The notes under the pieces were generated by a model. The model did no database searches, had not been told where the DNA came from, and saw only the letters and a list, made by a program, of their open reading frames with translations. A stretch of 64,000 bases of DNA. Source: Campylobacter_A concisus_Y. Its GTDB lineage: Bacteria > Campylobacterota > Campylobacteria > Campylobacterales > Campylobacteraceae. Location: contig NZ_CABPTY010000002.1 in assembly GCF_902460415.1 (NCBI RefSeq), positions 343,541-407,540 on the forward strand. The letters are read 5' to 3'. The position numbers and the translations under genes are program-made. This document shows, in pieces, positions 10,676 through 19,736 of this stretch; the stretch's first letter is position 1; every line of letters starts with the position of its first letter.

Positions 10676-10720
10676 CTCATAAGCCGGAGGTCGGGAGTTC
10701 AAGTCTCCCCCGTGACACCA
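10676..10720 (+). repeat. att1: 3' half of a tRNA(CAT) gene, island A/B junction
   Basis: 45 bp identical to two other copies in the window. Read as tRNA it is anticodon loop CTCATAA, 3' anticodon stem GCCGG, variable loop AGGTC, T stem-loop GGGAG-TTCAAGT-CTCCC, acceptor strand CCGTGAC, then ACCA: exactly the 3' part of a Met/Ile2-type tRNA gene from the anticodon loop onward. There is no 5' half next to it, so it is a duplicated attachment core, not a functional tRNA. Confidence 0.9.
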
Positions 10721-10872
10721 AAACACACTATTTTAGGCACTAGCAGTGATGCTTTTGTTCTTTCCCTTTCTTTAAAATTTCCTTTAAGAGTGGAACACTT
10801 AGTTACTAAAGTGGGACAGTCTCTTAAAAATTCCAATGATTATAAAACCATCACCCTTTTAATACCATAAAA
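10676..10872 (+). repeat. Left-end direct repeat of island B, copy 1
   Basis: The 45-bp att core plus about 150 bp beyond it are identical to 42523-42719, then similarity fades over the next ~35 bp. The non-tRNA part holds GTGGAACACTT (10790) and GTGGGACAGT (10811), which resemble two sites at the right end of island B. This suggests that two elements with the same left end were inserted at this locus. Confidence 0.85.
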
Positions 10873-11070
10873 AATAGATTTGCTTTAAATTTTTACTTCT
10901 AGCTTTTTATCTATAATCCCCATAAATACGCACTTTTGGCATTTATCCTTTTACTATTTTTAATTTATTCTTTTTCTAATTATGAATTTTTTTACAAATT
11001 TTTGCATTTCTAGCTGAAATTTTTTCCAAAATTGGTGTAATTACTATAAATATCTTTTAAAAGGATAAAA

Positions 11071-11151
11071 ATGAAAAATTTTTCATTAATAGTAACTAGC
11101 ACCGCTAGCACGAAAGAAAGTTTACGTAGTGAGGTGATTTGCCATGGCTAA
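11071..11151 (+). CDS. Possible 26-codon leader peptide overlapping the relaxase start
   Basis: ATG at 11071 follows a good AAAAGGAT ribosome binding site and reads MKNFSLIVTSTASTKES before ending at TAA 11149-11151. The stop lies inside the first codons of the relaxase gene (ATG 11144), so translation of the two could be coupled. It may simply be a chance short ORF. Confidence 0.35.
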   Translation: MKNFSLIVTSTASTKESLRSEVICHG

Positions 11152-12559
11152 TGCATATATAATAAATGATCACAACCTAGTTATAAATGTAAGGTCAGAT
11201 TTTTTAACATATGGTAGAGCTATAGGTAGATTTGCACATGCATGTCGTGAGAAAAATCAAACCGAGCATATAAAGTATCTCAACAAAAATCCAACCACTC
11301 TTAATCGTTATAAGTTCCTAAGCGAGTTTAATAATAATGGCAATATGAGAGATGCTAACAGCAAAGATGATGAGCTACATAATATAGCCTTTGTAAAGAA
11401 TTTACTTAAAGGCTTTCAAGAAAGCTTTGAGAAAGACTATACCAATCAGTCTTATACACAAAAAAGAAAAGGCATAGAAACTCTTATAAATAAGTCTTGG
11501 CGTAAAGATATGGCTGGTTTTTGTGAAGTCATCATCACATTTGGTACAGATAGGAAGAAAGAGCCAAAAGAAGGATTAAACAAAGAAGAGTCAAAATTTA
11601 TAAATGAAAACATACGCATGGATAGAGTAATGAGATTTATAAATACATATTGTGCAAAGTATGGTGTAAAGTGTCTGCTTATAGCTGAACATAATGATGA
11701 GAAGACCAAGCACTTTCATATCTTTTTTACAAACTATAACTTTGAGAAGCATGCAAATTTGAGATTTAGCGGTAGGGCACAAACAGCAAAATTTGGTAAA
11801 GAGCTACAAGATATGGGCGCAGAGGCATTCGAAGGTCAGGTACTTCGCGGCAAACCAAGCAATAATAGACACAAGAGCTTAACCCAAATGCACCAAATAG
11901 CAAGTGAATATAAGAGTGAGCAAGAGCTAAAAGAGAAAATTCAAAAGCTTATAGAAGCGGAAGCAAATAAGCATATGCAAAAGAAAGAGCCTTTGTGGGG
12001 CGACGAGTACTTTAGGTTAGAGCCAAATGAAAAAAGAGCTTTAATAGTAGGTCTTAGAAATTCTGTTTTTGAACAGCTACAAGAGAACATTATCATCACA
12101 TCTGATAAAAAGTTAAAAGAACAAGTAGAGCTTCTTGCTGGGCAAATAACAGAACAAAGCAAGATTATAGAAGAAAATAAAGAGAAAAGCATAGGAGTCT
12201 TAAGAGAAAAAGAGCAGCTAGAAAAAGAGCTAGATGATTTAAAAGAGACCAAAGCTGAGCAAGACAATGAGATAACAATTCTTAGACACAAACTAGAAGC
12301 ACATACTAATCAGCAAACAAAGATAGATGAACAAAGTGCATTGATAGAGAGTAAGAATAGAGAAAATCAATCTCTAACACGTAAAGCTGAAAGTTTGAAA
12401 AGTGAAAATATCAGACTAAGAGACTTTAATGACAAAAGCTTGGGTCTTTTACTAGAAATAGCAAATATCAACCCAGAGATAAGAGAGATGATAGTCAATG
12501 AAATTCCAGAGCTAAGGAGTAAATTTACAAAAGATGATCCTGGGATGGAGATGGGGTAA
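11144..12559 (+). CDS. Mob/Pre (MobV-like) relaxase of island B
   Basis: 471 residues. The N-terminal half resembles plasmid mobilization/recombination (Mob/Pre) relaxases; the HFHIFF motif preceded by HNDEKTK is the likely metal-binding histidine cluster. The C-terminal third (about 320-440) is charged, heptad-like and probably coiled coil. It would nick the element's oriT and allow mobilization by a helper conjugation system, as no type IV secretion genes are here. A decayed partial copy lies at 42821-42935. Family membership is probable rather than certain. Confidence 0.65.
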   Translation: MANAYIINDHNLVINVRSDFLTYGRAIGRFAHACREKNQTEHIKYLNKNPTTLNRYKFLSEFNNNGNMRDANSKDDELHNIAFVKNLLKGFQESFEKDYTNQSYTQKRKGIETLINKSWRKDMAGFCEVIITFGTDRKKEPKEGLNKEESKFINENIRMDRVMRFINTYCAKYGVKCLLIAEHNDEKTKHFHIFFTNYNFEKHANLRFSGRAQTAKFGKELQDMGAEAFEGQVLRGKPSNNRHKSLTQMHQIASEYKSEQELKEKIQKLIEAEANKHMQKKEPLWGDEYFRLEPNEKRALIVGLRNSVFEQLQENIIITSDKKLKEQVELLAGQITEQSKIIEENKEKSIGVLREKEQLEKELDDLKETKAEQDNEITILRHKLEAHTNQQTKIDEQSALIESKNRENQSLTRKAESLKSENIRLRDFNDKSLGLLLEIANINPEIREMIVNEIPELRSKFTKDDPGMEMG

Positions 12560-12759
12560 AGAAATTTTCTAGAGATATCCAAAGTATAGTAGTAATATAA
12601 AAATAAAAAACCCCAAAAATCAATTAAAAGATAAAACACTATGAAAAAGGTGATCAGGTGGTCATATGTTTTAAGGATAGAAGTAATATGGTAAATAAAT
12701 TTAGTTTGGCATATGAAGTATCACAATGCCGTTTATTTATATTATAAAAGTCTCATATC

Positions 12760-13000
12760 GTACCCCAGTACAATAGACATATACTTCTAAAATTTATATA
12801 ATTCATTCAAAATTTAAAATACTATAAACAATAAGGAGAACATGATGGCTAAAGAAGCCGGAGTAGTTAAAAGCGTAAATGGAGGAATAGCAAGAGCACT
12901 TAATGACTTAACAGGAGAGGTAAGACAATTAAGTGTAGGAGATATTGTATACCAAGGTGAAAAGATAGTTACAGAGGGTTCTAACTCTAAAGTAACAATA
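12760..13000 (+). repeat. Adhesin 5' direct repeat, copy 1
   Basis: Starting at GTACCCCAGTACAATAGACA, this block matches 63786-64000 without indels and with only a few substitutions upstream of the start codon. It covers the promoter region and first codons of a retention-module adhesin. The offset is 51,026 bp. The second copy is cut by the window edge. Confidence 0.95.
12797..12802 (+). promoter_or_regulatory. Putative -10 box of the adhesin gene
   Basis: TATAAT about 40 bp upstream of the adhesin start, in an A/T-rich context typical of Campylobacter sigma-70 promoters. The box is conserved in the second repeat copy (63823-63828). Confidence 0.5.
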
Positions 13001-16000
13001 NNNNNNNNNNNNNNNNNNNNNNNGTAAAGATACTCTAACTCTAGATCAAGACTCTAACAATAACGAAACAGTAGCTGATATCTCAGCTTTACAACAAGCC
13101 ATCTTAAAAGGAACAGATCTTAATGCTCTAGAAGAAACTGCTGCAGGTGGTCCACAAGCAGGTGGTAATGGTGGAGATGGCGTAAGCTTATCTTCTACTA
13201 GCTTTGCAGAAGGAGGCCACATTAGTAACATATATGCTAATTATGGTAATCTGCCAGATAATGGAGGTAATTACGTAAGTGATTATTCTGCAATAAGTGG
13301 AGGTAGATTGGATACGCAGGATGCGACAAATACCATTATACCTCCTACTCCGACCGTAAAATTTACGGAAGATAAAAATGGTGACCACCTACTAAATAAA
13401 GACGAAAACAATACCGACGGCGATCAAAACAAAACGACGGTAAGAATAACCGTTCCTAACAACGGTAGCGTCGAAGTTGGCGATACTTTAAATATCGTAA
13501 TTTATAAACCGAACGGTTCTAGCGAATCTAGAAAAGTACCTATAACGCAGCAAATTATAGATAACGGACACGTTTTGACTGACGTTCCGGTAGAAAATAA
13601 CAAAAATTCTGTAGTAACCGCCACTATAACTAACAAATACGGAAACACCGGCGGCGAAGGCAGTGATACGGTAACTACCGATACGATCGCTCCGACTACT
13701 CCAACCGTAAAATTTACAGATGATACAAATAATGACAAATTTTTAAATGAAAGCGAAAATAAAGCAAATGGTGATACAAATACTACTCCTGTTAAAATTA
13801 CCGTTCCTGCGGACGCAAAGGTAGGAGATAAGCTAGAAATTACTATTACTAAGCCAGACGGTACGACCGAGAATATAACCAAAACCATTACTCCTGAAAT
13901 AAAAAACAACGGTTATATAATACCTGACGTTCCAGTTAAGAACGGAGAAACTTCTACCGTAAGTGCTTATATAACAGATCAGGCTGGAAATAAGGGCGGT
14001 GAAGGCAGAGATACGATAACTACCGATACTACGGCTAAAGCACCGATTGTTACGTTTGTCGAAGATAAGAACGCGAAAGCTACGCCAAATCCTACAAACC
14101 CTGACGATACGAGTGACGGTATACTAAATAATCCAGAAAATGCGAGCGACGGCAAGATAGATACCTCAAAAGTTGAGATAAAATTTCCAGGCGATGTAAC
14201 CGCTGGTGATAAACTAAACATAACCATTAAGGATCCAACGAACCCTAGTCCTACGACGCAAGAAATAACTATAACTCAAGCCATGATAGACAACGGCAAT
14301 AAATACTCGCTAGACGTTCCAGTTAGAAACAAACAAAATTCTAAAGTAGAAGCGACTATTACCGATAAGGTAGGAAATACTAGCGAAAGCGCATACGACG
14401 AAGTAAAACTAGAATCCGATAAACCTAAGCCGCCGGTAGTAAAATTTACGGAAGACGTATACGTTGATCATATTTTATCTCGCGAAGAGAAGGGAGATCC
14501 GAAAGATACTTCTCCGGTAAAAATAACTATACCGGATCAAACCGGACTGCCAGATAGTGAGAAAGTTAAAGTAGGCGATACACTAAATATAAAAATCTTC
14601 GGTGGAGGCAACAATGAAACATTTAACGTCAAAATTACTAAAGATATTTTAAACGACTTAAAAGGCAACGGCTTTAAGTTAGACGGTTCAAACAGCTTTG
14701 AAAATATAAAATCGGACGGCTCCACCGAAACTGTGAGGCCTAATCCTAAAGTTAGAAATTTCGATCAAACGACCGTTACCGCTACGATAACAAACGAATA
14801 CGGCAATGCTAGCGATCAAGGAAAAGACTATGTTACGCCTAAAGTTGCTCCGAGAGTTACCTTCACGGAAGATTCTAGTAACAACGGAATGCTAAATTTT
14901 TATGAAAACAGAAGCGGCGATAGTAATCTAAAAACTACGACGGCAAAGATTGAGCTTCCTTACGGCGTTAAGGCGGCTGACGATTATTTAAAATTTGATA
15001 TTACAACAGACAGTACGTCTAATATAAAGCTTAAACTAAGTAATCTTTCGGATACGACCGAGACTACGATAGCTCCCGGTATAACAGCGACTATTTCGGC
15101 AGATAAACAAAGTATTACGCTAAAAGGCGTACCGGTATCTAGAGATTTTAAGACGACCATAGAAAATGCCGTAGTTTTAGAAAACAACGGCGTTACCAAA
15201 AAAAGCGACGAATCTAATAAAGACGAAGTTATAGTCGAAAAAGAGGGCATATACGTAGAATTTGCCGAAAAACAAAGCGTAAAAGTAGGTGGTGGCAACG
15301 ACGCGCTATCAAGATCAGACAGCATGAAGGACGGCAAGGTAAATGAAATAGATGCAATCATCTCAATCCCTAAAAACGTAAGAGATGGCGATATATTAAG
15401 ACTTGAAATAAAAGATCCTATCAAAGGGACGACAACGAGAGAATACACTATCCACACGGACGCAAAAGGATTTTTAAACTCTATAACGTCAAATAAACCA
15501 AGCGATTATCCTGACCTAGAAAGTAAATTTCCGTCTGCCGAACCGACTTCAAATCAAAAATACGAATATATACTCAAAGGCGTAGGGCTAGAAGCCGGCA
15601 AAAAAACTACCGTAGAGGCTACCTTAGACTACCGAAAAGGAACGGATGACGATACGGTAACGACGGACGTAAGCAAAAAAGCGACTACCCAGATAGAGAA
15701 CATCAAGGCCCCAGAAGTAATATTTGAAGACGCAAAAGGCGGTACAAGTGTAAGTAGAACCGATGCTAGAAAAGGCGCAAATGGCGACTACCTAACCGAC
15801 GTTACTATAAAAATTCCATCAAATGCGGTAAACGGCGATAAGATAGAGGTAAAAATATATGAACCAGGTAAGCCAACCCCTACGCCAAAAATTTACACCA
15901 TAAATAAAAGCAATAGTAAAAGCGGAAAGATCGACAGCCTAACTGATGAAAAAGGTCATCAAATAAATACTACGGCGGATAAAAAAGGTTTCGTTATAAA

Positions 16001-18815
16001 AGACGTAGTGATGAAAACCGGCAAGCAAACCGAAGTAACAGCCAAAGTACTCTCGGATGCTACTCATAATAACGTAGCCGTCGATGAAAGCCCAGTAGCT
16101 GAAGCCTCTATAACCGTTTCTAATCTAAATAGAGTTTCAATAGCGTTTGATAAAGACAAGAATGAAAATTCGCTACTCTCAAGACCTGAAAGCGCAAGCG
16201 AAAATAATTTGGCGATCTATAAAACTACCGCTAAAATAACGCTTCCGAATAATATCTTGGAAAAAGACAAGGTAACTATTGATATAGATGGAACCCAAAA
16301 GGATTATATCGTTGAAAAAGATTCAAACGGCAATCTGCTTCTTTCTCATGGAAGCGAAAAATTAGAAATAAAAGACGGTGCGGTAACTATAAAAGATATA
16401 GAACTAAAAACGAGCGGCGATACGAAGATTTCGGTTAGCGTTACCGATAAAAACGGAGCGGTCGCAGAGGCTAAAAATAATATATCTATGGACACCTTAA
16501 ATAACGATATGTTAATTAAGTTTGACGAAGACAAAAACAACGACGGAGCCGTATCTACGGATAAGGACGAAACTACTGCGAGCATTAAGCTTCCGTCGAA
16601 TACGGTTCACGGAGATATATTAAAGCTTAAGATAGGCAATGAACCAGAAAAATCATATATCATTGAGAAGAATGCGAACGGAAAATTTGAAATTACCGAA
16701 ATAGATTCCGCTAAAAAGAAAATAGACAGGCCGATAGAAGCCGACGATAATAAAATAGTTAAAGTTCCTGTTCCTATTAATGATGTAAGTCCTACGAAAG
16801 TTAGCGCCGAGGTAGTCGATTACGAAGGTAAGGGCGTAGCCGTGAAATCAGAAAACGATATTAAAAAAGCTTCCGGCGGCGGCGATTCGTTGATGGTAAC
16901 TTATGAGGAGGATACTAATAGAGATGCTAAATTAAGTAGAGCAGAAGCTAATCAAGACGGAACAGCGAGCAAAACGAATGCCGTTATAACGCTACCTGTT
17001 GGCAAAATAGTAACCGGTGATAAACTAACGGTAGATATAAACGAGCCAATCAAGCCAAGCGAGCCAAACGGCAATAGAAAGCTAGAGTACATTCTTACTA
17101 AAAATAGCGACGGCTCCGTAAGTGCTGTGGACGAAAACGGTAATCCAGTAAATATCGAAGAAGGGCTCATCAAAGTTCCGGTAAACGTTAAAGTCGGTAC
17201 GCAAACGACTACGAAAGTAACGCTAGAAGATAGCACCGGGGTTAATAAGGGCACACCCGGAGAAAAATCTATAGAGTTAGAGAAAGGACTAGATAATAAG
17301 CCTATTAAGGTAACGTTCGACGAAGATAATCTAAATAGGGATGGCACGATAGACCGCGTAGAAGCCAACGAAGATGGCAATATTTATACTACTACGGCAA
17401 CTGTGACTATACCTTACAACGCATCTATCGGTGATAAATTAAAAGTAGAGATTAGTACTGAATTGACGCCTAGAGAATACGAGCTAAAAAGCGTAGACGG
17501 TAAAATAAAAGCGGTTTCGTCAAGTGGCGAAATACTAGACGTGATAGATAACGCGATAAAAATTCCTAACGTTAAGCTTGCATATACTGCGCCAACTTCG
17601 GGAAATCCGGCTCCAGCATTGGTTCCGACTACGGTAAAAGCTACGTTAACCGACGCATACGGCGAAGATAAAACGATAGACAATAAGAATATAAATTTAA
17701 ATATGGGCTTTAGCGGAAAACTCGAAGCGGTATTCACCGAGGACTTAAATCACAATAAAGTTCTAAGCAGAGACGAAGCGGCGATAGACGGCAATGCCGG
17801 TAAAACTACTCTCAGCCTAAAACTTCCAAGTAATGTTATTGCTGGAGATAAGATTAGTGTTACTATAAAAACCGACGGTCAAGTCACCAGAACCGAAAAA
17901 TTTACGCTTGAAAAAGAAAACGGTGAACTTGTTGCTAAAAGCGCTAATGGCGACAAGATATCTCTTGAAGGAGGAGCGATAAATCTAAAAGATATAGACG
18001 TGAGCGAAGGCCATAAGTACAGTGCAGAAGCTAAGTTAACTAACAGTAAAGACGAATACGAGCAAACGTCTACGAACGAGGTCGAGCTAGAAAAGATGCA
18101 ATATATAAGCTCTTATAGTGAAAGCGAAGATGCGAGCAACAAAGGCTTGCATAACGTAAAGCTATATTTACCGGAAGATGCTAGAGAGGGAGATAAAATT
18201 TCTCTTACTTATACAGATCCGAACGATCATAGTAAAACCGTTACGAAAGAGCTAAACGGACTAACTCAACCAGACATAGATAATGGTTACATTTCGACTC
18301 AAATAAACGTAAATCCGGAAAAAGACTACGACGTAAAAGTAGTGGCTCAAACGGCTGATTCAAGTGGTTCAAATCACAGCGTAGCATCTTCGTTTACTAT
18401 AAAAGTAAAGCAGGATAGCGGTGACGATACGGTAGAATTTAACGCAAACAACAATAGAATGTACGGCGGCAACGGTACGGATACTTTAGTATTTAAAGAA
18501 AGCGTAGATCTAAGTAATGTAGCGAATCTGGGCGATAAAGTTTATAAATTTGAACAAATTAAGCTTGGAGATGACGGAGCGAGCGGTGCGGTTAATCTAA
18601 CGATTAATCCGAAAAACGTTTTAGATATAACTGACAATAAAGACGTTAGATTAAAAATTATGGGCGACGATCACGATAAGGTTAATTTAGATAGTCATGA
18701 ATGGAAAAGAACAGCAGATACCAATAGTGGCAACAAGACCTACGAAAGTATGTATGAAATCAATGGACATACCGTTAAAATAGAGGTAGACCAAAAAATT
18801 CATACCGACTTCTAA
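12842..18815 (+). CDS. Giant retention-module type I secreted adhesin (LapA/BapA-like), interrupted by an assembly gap
   Basis: N terminus has the retention-module pattern (GGIARALNDLTGEVRQLSVGD) known in LapA-type adhesins. About 12 Ig-like repeats of 110-150 residues follow, most opening with a Ca-binding-like DKNxDxxLxxxE motif. The C terminus has DSGDDTVEFNANNNRMYGGN and a type I secretion target-like end. A run of 23 Ns (13001-13023) separates 12842-13000 from the rest. The frame is open on both sides of the gap and rejoins if the true gap is 22 or 25 bp, so I treat it as one gene of about 1,990 residues. Start is ATG 12842 or the in-frame ATG 12845, which has better spacing to AGGAG. 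Codon use (GAC, GCG, ACG) is less AT-rich than neighbours. No T1SS transporter genes are nearby. Confidence 0.9.
13001..13023. other. Assembly gap (23 N)
   Basis: Run of undetermined bases inside the adhesin retention module. As written it breaks the reading frame by one base; open frames on both sides require a gap length of 1 modulo 3. Confidence 0.98.
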
Positions 18816-18822
18816 GAAGGTT

Positions 18823-18854
18823 TTGCGACGAGCTTAAAACTCGTCGCAATTTTT
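18823..18854 (+). terminator. Rho-independent terminator of the adhesin gene
   Basis: Perfect 10-bp stem TTGCGACGAG / CTCGTCGCAA with a 7-base loop, followed by TTTTT, starting 7 bp after the adhesin stop. Confidence 0.92.
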
Positions 18855-18858
18855 ATCT

Positions 18859-19080
18859 TCATATATTGATCTTGTTTGCATTATTTCTAATATAAATTTT
18901 TTTATCAACAATAGTATTAAGACGTTTTGCTAGATGGCTTAGTCTAAAACCAAACACATAGACTACAAAGTACCTACAGTTTTTGGTTCCGATAAAGTCG
19001 ATAAAAAATGGATAGTTAAATTTAGTGTAGTTGGTTGATTTTATTACACTAATAGGTTGATCTTGCTGGTAGCCTAGCAT
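18859..19080 (-). CDS. Hypothetical 73-residue ORF
   Basis: Small minus-strand ORF starting at ATG 19080 behind an AAAGG-like ribosome binding site. It is aromatic- and basic-rich (for example FIDFIGTKNCRYFVVYVFGF) with no recognised domain. It ends just beyond the adhesin terminator, in an otherwise gene-poor stretch. It may be a remnant or spurious. Confidence 0.3.
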   Translation of the reverse strand: MLGYQQDQPISVIKSTNYTKFNYPFFIDFIGTKNCRYFVVYVFGFRLSHLAKRLNTIVDKKIYIRNNANKINI

Positions 19081-19130
19081 CTACCTTTCATTAGTAATTC
19101 AAAGAACCATTATAAAACGATCTATTTGCT

Positions 19131-19194
19131 CTTTAAAAATTCTCAGTGCTATATCTTTAAAAATTCTCAGTGCTATATCTTTAAATATTCTCAA
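19131..19194 (+). repeat. 24-bp tandem repeat, 2.7 copies
   Basis: Unit CTTTAAAAATTCTCAGTGCT plus ATAT occurs perfectly at 19131-19154 and 19155-19178, with a partial diverged third copy at 19179-19194. Noncoding. Confidence 0.9.
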
Positions 19195-19429
19195 GTTTTT
19201 ATTGGATCCTTAGTTATAATTTAAATGTTTTATTACCAAAAATCATATTTAATGGATAAAGTTCGTCTAAATTTTTATATTTTTCTTTGCTCGGTCAAAT
19301 AAAAATTTTGCCCGTCTGGCTAAGACCTTACAGCAAGCTCAGCCCGAGCTTGCTAAGTAAGTTTATCAACATATAAAAATGTTGATGCTTAATAGGGGTG
19401 AATCTAGATAATTAAAGTGTATGGTAGCA
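19195..19429. other. Noncoding stretch with two hairpins
   Basis: Between the tandem repeat and the GT-pentamer array. It holds two hairpins without T tracts: AGCAAGCTC/GAGCTTGCT (19332-19354) and ATCAACAT/ATGTTGAT (about 19367-19384). No gene is seen. Confidence 0.5.
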
Positions 19430-19722
19430 TAATTTTACGTAATGTTACATAAAGTAAAACCACGTAAAACACGTATAGTGAAGTACAGTAAGGTAAAACA
19501 CGTATACCAAAGTAAAACTACGTAAAATAGGTATACCTAAGTATAGTAACGTAAATTAAGTATAGTAAAGTAAGTATACGTAATTTACGTATAGTGAAGT
19601 CACGTGAAGTATAGTTAAGTGAAGTTAGGTTAAGTATAGTAAGGTATAGTGAAGTAAAACAAGTATACCTAGGTAAAACCACGTAAAATAAGTATAGTGA
19701 AGTAAAGTTACGTAATAAAATG
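19430..19722 (+). repeat. Degenerate GT-initiated pentamer array
   Basis: About 290 bp in which GTA, GTG or GTT trinucleotides recur mostly at 5- or 9-10-base spacing, for example TATAGTGAAGTA and GTAAAACCACGTAAAA. It contains a perfect 19-bp palindrome TATACGTAA-T-TTACGTATA at 19575-19593. Two higher-order copies of a GTAAAACCACGTAAAA...GTATAGTGAAGTA block are visible. It lies directly beyond the int2 stop codon. No coding potential is evident; function unknown. Confidence 0.85.
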
Positions 19723-19736
19723 TATTATGAGATATA

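Larger units (their letters stand above)
10592..11143. other. Island A/B junction, noncoding
   Basis: 552 bp between Int1 and the relaxase gene. It contains att1, the 197-bp direct repeat, the candidate integrase arm sites, and AT-rich sequence likely to hold the relaxase promoter. A 26-codon leader ORF occupies the right end. No other gene is seen. Confidence 0.6.

Noticed and set aside
10676..10720. A possible functional tRNA gene
   Set aside because: Only the part from the anticodon loop to CCA is present at all three copies; the 5' acceptor, D arm and 5' anticodon stem are missing, so these are attachment duplicates.
12842..13027. A separate 61-residue protein ending in unknown residues
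   Set aside because: It is the 5' end of the adhesin gene running into the N gap, not an independent gene.
13502..17737. Long minus-strand ORFs inside the adhesin gene
   Set aside because: They are antisense shadows of the repeat-rich adhesin, with Ser/Val/Leu-rich composition and no start signals.
19430..19722. CRISPR array
   Set aside because: No constant repeat with regular unique spacers; the periodicity is ~5 bases and degenerate, and no cas genes are in the window.
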